Source: CAWJPY01 sp963844865 (lineage in GTDB: Bacteria; Acidobacteriota; Thermoanaerobaculia; Thermoanaerobaculales; Sulfomarinibacteraceae). From it: a stretch of DNA of 64,000 nt. Below are positions 62,430-64,000 of this stretch, in pieces. Positions within the stretch are counted from its first letter, which is position 1. Each line of letters starts with the position of its first letter. The notes below the pieces were generated by a model. It saw nothing but the letters and a program-made list of their open reading frames with translations. It did not search any database and was not told the origin of the DNA. The DNA is taken from contig CAWJPY010000021.1 in NCBI GenBank assembly GCA_963844865.1, positions 124,001-188,000 on the forward strand. The letters run 5' to 3'. Made by a program: the position numbers and the translations under genes.

Positions 62430-63743
62430 CTACGCTCTCTCGTCGAGCTTGACGAACGGCGAGAGGGTGTCGGTTCCGTTCACCGGGGTAACGGCAGAGT
62501 CGAGGAGCGGCTGGCCGTCAATGCGAACGATTGCGCGATACGCTGCCCGATCAGTGGTCCAGTGGACGTGTTCGCTGCGGTCGATGCGGACTTCCTGAGC
62601 AACGGCAGCGCCGTACCAGGACAGGTCCGCAAACCACACGTCCCCGGTGTCGCCGAGCGGCTTGCACTTCTCGCTGATGATTACCGGCCTGTTGTAGATC
62701 AGCAGGCCGCCGCTATCCCGCATGATGGGGTAGGCGCTGCCGCCGGTGCCGACGGTGAGGCTCAGGGTGAGCAACTCAGGAATGGTGGAAGGGTGGACAA
62801 TCCACACGGCGTTGGCGACGCTCGCCGGCAGCATTCGCGAGTACATTTTCGCGAGATTCGTAAGCGTCAAAGTATCCGCAAGCTGCGAATCTTCCTTCGC
62901 TACCGACACGACGCAATCGCCATTCAGGATGCCGAGCGGCCGGCCGGCGCCGCTGCCCTCGAACATCGCGAGATCGATGTTGAAGCTGATCGCCTTCGCG
63001 AGAGCGCCGCGCAGGTAACCCGCGTAGCCCGAGAAGCTGTCCTGCTCCAGCTCCCGCGTTACCGAGGTCGCGATGACGAGCTTGTGCGGCTTGAGCTCCA
63101 CCTGGCGCATGTCGGCGTCGCTCTCGGAGATGGTGCCGCGCTCGGCGGTCCAAGCTGCGGTGAAGCCGCCATAGAGCGAACTCGAGTGATCGGAGCCGTT
63201 CCACCCGGGAACCTTGAGGCTGCCGGCGTTGGTGATCGGCCAAACCTGGCAGCGCGGCCGGATTACCTCGGCCTCGAGCCCGGGATCAAGCATCTGGGCA
63301 GCGAACGCCTCGGGCACGAGGAATCCGCCGTCACTTCCCGGGCTGGTGCCCATGCTGCGAAGGTCGCGCATGCGGCGGTCGCTCGGGTCGTTTTCAAAAT
63401 GCCAGACGAATTGCTCCCAATCATCGAAGCCGTGACGGTCCAGCTCGCGACCGTCGCCGGCGAACATGCCCGCCCAGGTGCGCGACTCGGCAGGGCCGAC
63501 CACGGAGTCACGAGTTGCCGGAACGGCCAGCTCGTGGCCCCGGGCGAAACCGCCAAACCCCGCCGGGTTGGGACAGTTTTGGAGCGCCTCCTCGCGGGCG
63601 ATCTCGTCCTTGAGTGTGCGCGTCCGCGCCACCAGGTCATCGAATTCCGCCGTGGTCTCAGACGTAAGGCCGGCGTCGTGGATGTCTTCGAGCCGTCGAA
63701 CGGCCTCGCGGTACTCCCTCCGGAGTCTTTCTAACTTGTTCAC
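62430..63743 (-). CDS. HK97-type phage major capsid protein
   Basis: 437 residues. The N-terminal scaffold-like delta domain is a coiled coil (KLERLRREYREAVRRLEDI, DDLVARTRTLKDEIAREEAL). The mature HK97 fold follows: MGTSPGSDGGFLVPEAFAAQML, RPRCQVWPITNAGSLKVPGW, TAAWTAERGTISESDADMRQVELKPHKLVIATSVTRELEQDS, GSGAGRPLGILNG, VWIVHPSTIPELLTL, FADLSWYGAAVAQEVRIDRS. In HK97-like phages the N-terminal part is removed by a prohead protease, whose gene would lie off the right edge. GTG 63743 with AAAGG 7 bases upstream is preferred over an ATG at 63800. Confidence 0.93.
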   Translation of the reverse strand: MNKLERLRREYREAVRRLEDIHDAGLTSETTAEFDDLVARTRTLKDEIAREEALQNCPNPAGFGGFARGHELAVPATRDSVVGPAESRTWAGMFAGDGRELDRHGFDDWEQFVWHFENDPSDRRMRDLRSMGTSPGSDGGFLVPEAFAAQMLDPGLEAEVIRPRCQVWPITNAGSLKVPGWNGSDHSSSLYGGFTAAWTAERGTISESDADMRQVELKPHKLVIATSVTRELEQDSFSGYAGYLRGALAKAISFNIDLAMFEGSGAGRPLGILNGDCVVSVAKEDSQLADTLTLTNLAKMYSRMLPASVANAVWIVHPSTIPELLTLSLTVGTGGSAYPIMRDSGGLLIYNRPVIISEKCKPLGDTGDVWFADLSWYGAAVAQEVRIDRSEHVHWTTDRAAYRAIVRIDGQPLLDSAVTPVNGTDTLSPFVKLDERA

Positions 63744-63870
63744 GGTAGGACCTTTCCGCCGGTCCGGAAACGCAAAGCGCGACGGACCGACAAGGCACAT
63801 CTGCAGCGTTCGCTCAGATGTGGTTGTCGGACCCGCCGCGACTCCAGCCGGGGCAGTCGGCCCTACAGGT

Positions 63871-64000
63871 TCAAGGTCGGGGCGGTGCTTGGCTCCTGCC
63901 GCTTGCCGCCCCCGAATCGACTTGGCCGCTTACCCGGGGCTCCAGCCCTCGGGGGTCACAGCCAATCAGCGATGTGAGGCGACCGCCGGGAGGAGACCCG
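63871..64000 (-). CDS. Possible C-terminal end of next phage gene (partial)
   Basis: An open minus-strand frame enters from the right edge and stops at 63871. Its readable residues include GGRLTSLIGCDPRGLEPRVS. In capsid operons the prohead protease usually lies here, but no protease motif is visible in 43 residues, so no family is claimed. The 127 bases between it and the capsid start show nothing more. Confidence 0.25.
   Translation of the reverse strand, partial: GSPPGGRLTSLIGCDPRGLEPRVSGQVDSGAASGRSQAPPRP

Overview
The window is strongly GC-rich and compactly coded. It looks like a chromosomal piece of a Gram-negative-type (diderm) bacterium: it has a Pal/OmpA outer-membrane lipoprotein, many lipobox-bearing proteins, a Tat-type signal, an HspR-type dnaK operon, and SecA with a SEC-C zinc tail. 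The mix of DUF362/DUF6599, DUF4388, DUF1844, DUF4097 and sulfatase-like lipoproteins, together with short intergenic repeats, fits Acidobacteriota or another deep-branching environmental phylum. That placement is an inference; no rRNA is present to settle it. No rRNA, tRNA or CRISPR array was seen.

Layout, left to right. 1-7.5 kb is metabolism: partial glutamine synthetase (glnA), a sodium symporter, a YbaK/ProX-type editing protein, glycogen synthase and a PLP sulfur-amino-acid enzyme. 7.9-20.2 kb is envelope-oriented: a DUF362/DUF6599 pair, a YfhO-like membrane protein, a membrane SGNH hydrolase and three sulfatase-fold lipoproteins, the last one frameshifted. 20.2-24.6 kb holds a methyltransferase, a bisphosphate nucleotidase-like phosphatase, purF and an isoaspartyl methyltransferase with a lipoprotein signal. 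25-31.7 kb holds a YXWGXW-type exported protein, a TPR protein, two DUF4097-type exported proteins and an OPT transporter. 31.8-38.9 kb has a TIGR00725-like protein, a frameshifted pal, a frameshifted MauE-thioredoxin fusion, formiminotransferase-cyclodeaminase, gmd and guaB. guaB is followed at once by secA and then an M23 peptidase, all on the minus strand. 43-50 kb has a Lon-like protease, pgsA, a polysaccharide deacetylase with an N-terminal zinc finger, a patatin phospholipase and a frameshifted YqeB-type protein. 50-59 kb has an unknown coiled-coil protein, an RDD protein and two linked minus-strand operons: DUF1844 - TPR/zinc membrane protein - DUF4388, then dnaK - hspR - sigma factor. 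A HAIR-like operator overlaps a good promoter in front of dnaK. 59.5-60.7 kb has a chalcone-isomerase-fold protein and a small lipoprotein.

From about 61 kb to the right edge lies the end of a tailed-phage-type prophage: an HK97-type major capsid protein and two minus-strand genes downstream of it. Just before it, at 60.73-60.97 kb, is a promoter - structured region - strong terminator unit that looks like an unannotated small RNA, possibly with a 32-residue ORF.

Three kinds of dispersed intergenic repeat are visible: a roughly 260-bp element in two copies plus a remnant, a GTGCCTGGCAC inverted-repeat element at three loci, and low-complexity GCTGACG/GTCGCTG tracts. Four genes carry six single-base indels in total, and each can be restored to a full-length frame. 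This points to residual sequence errors or recent decay.
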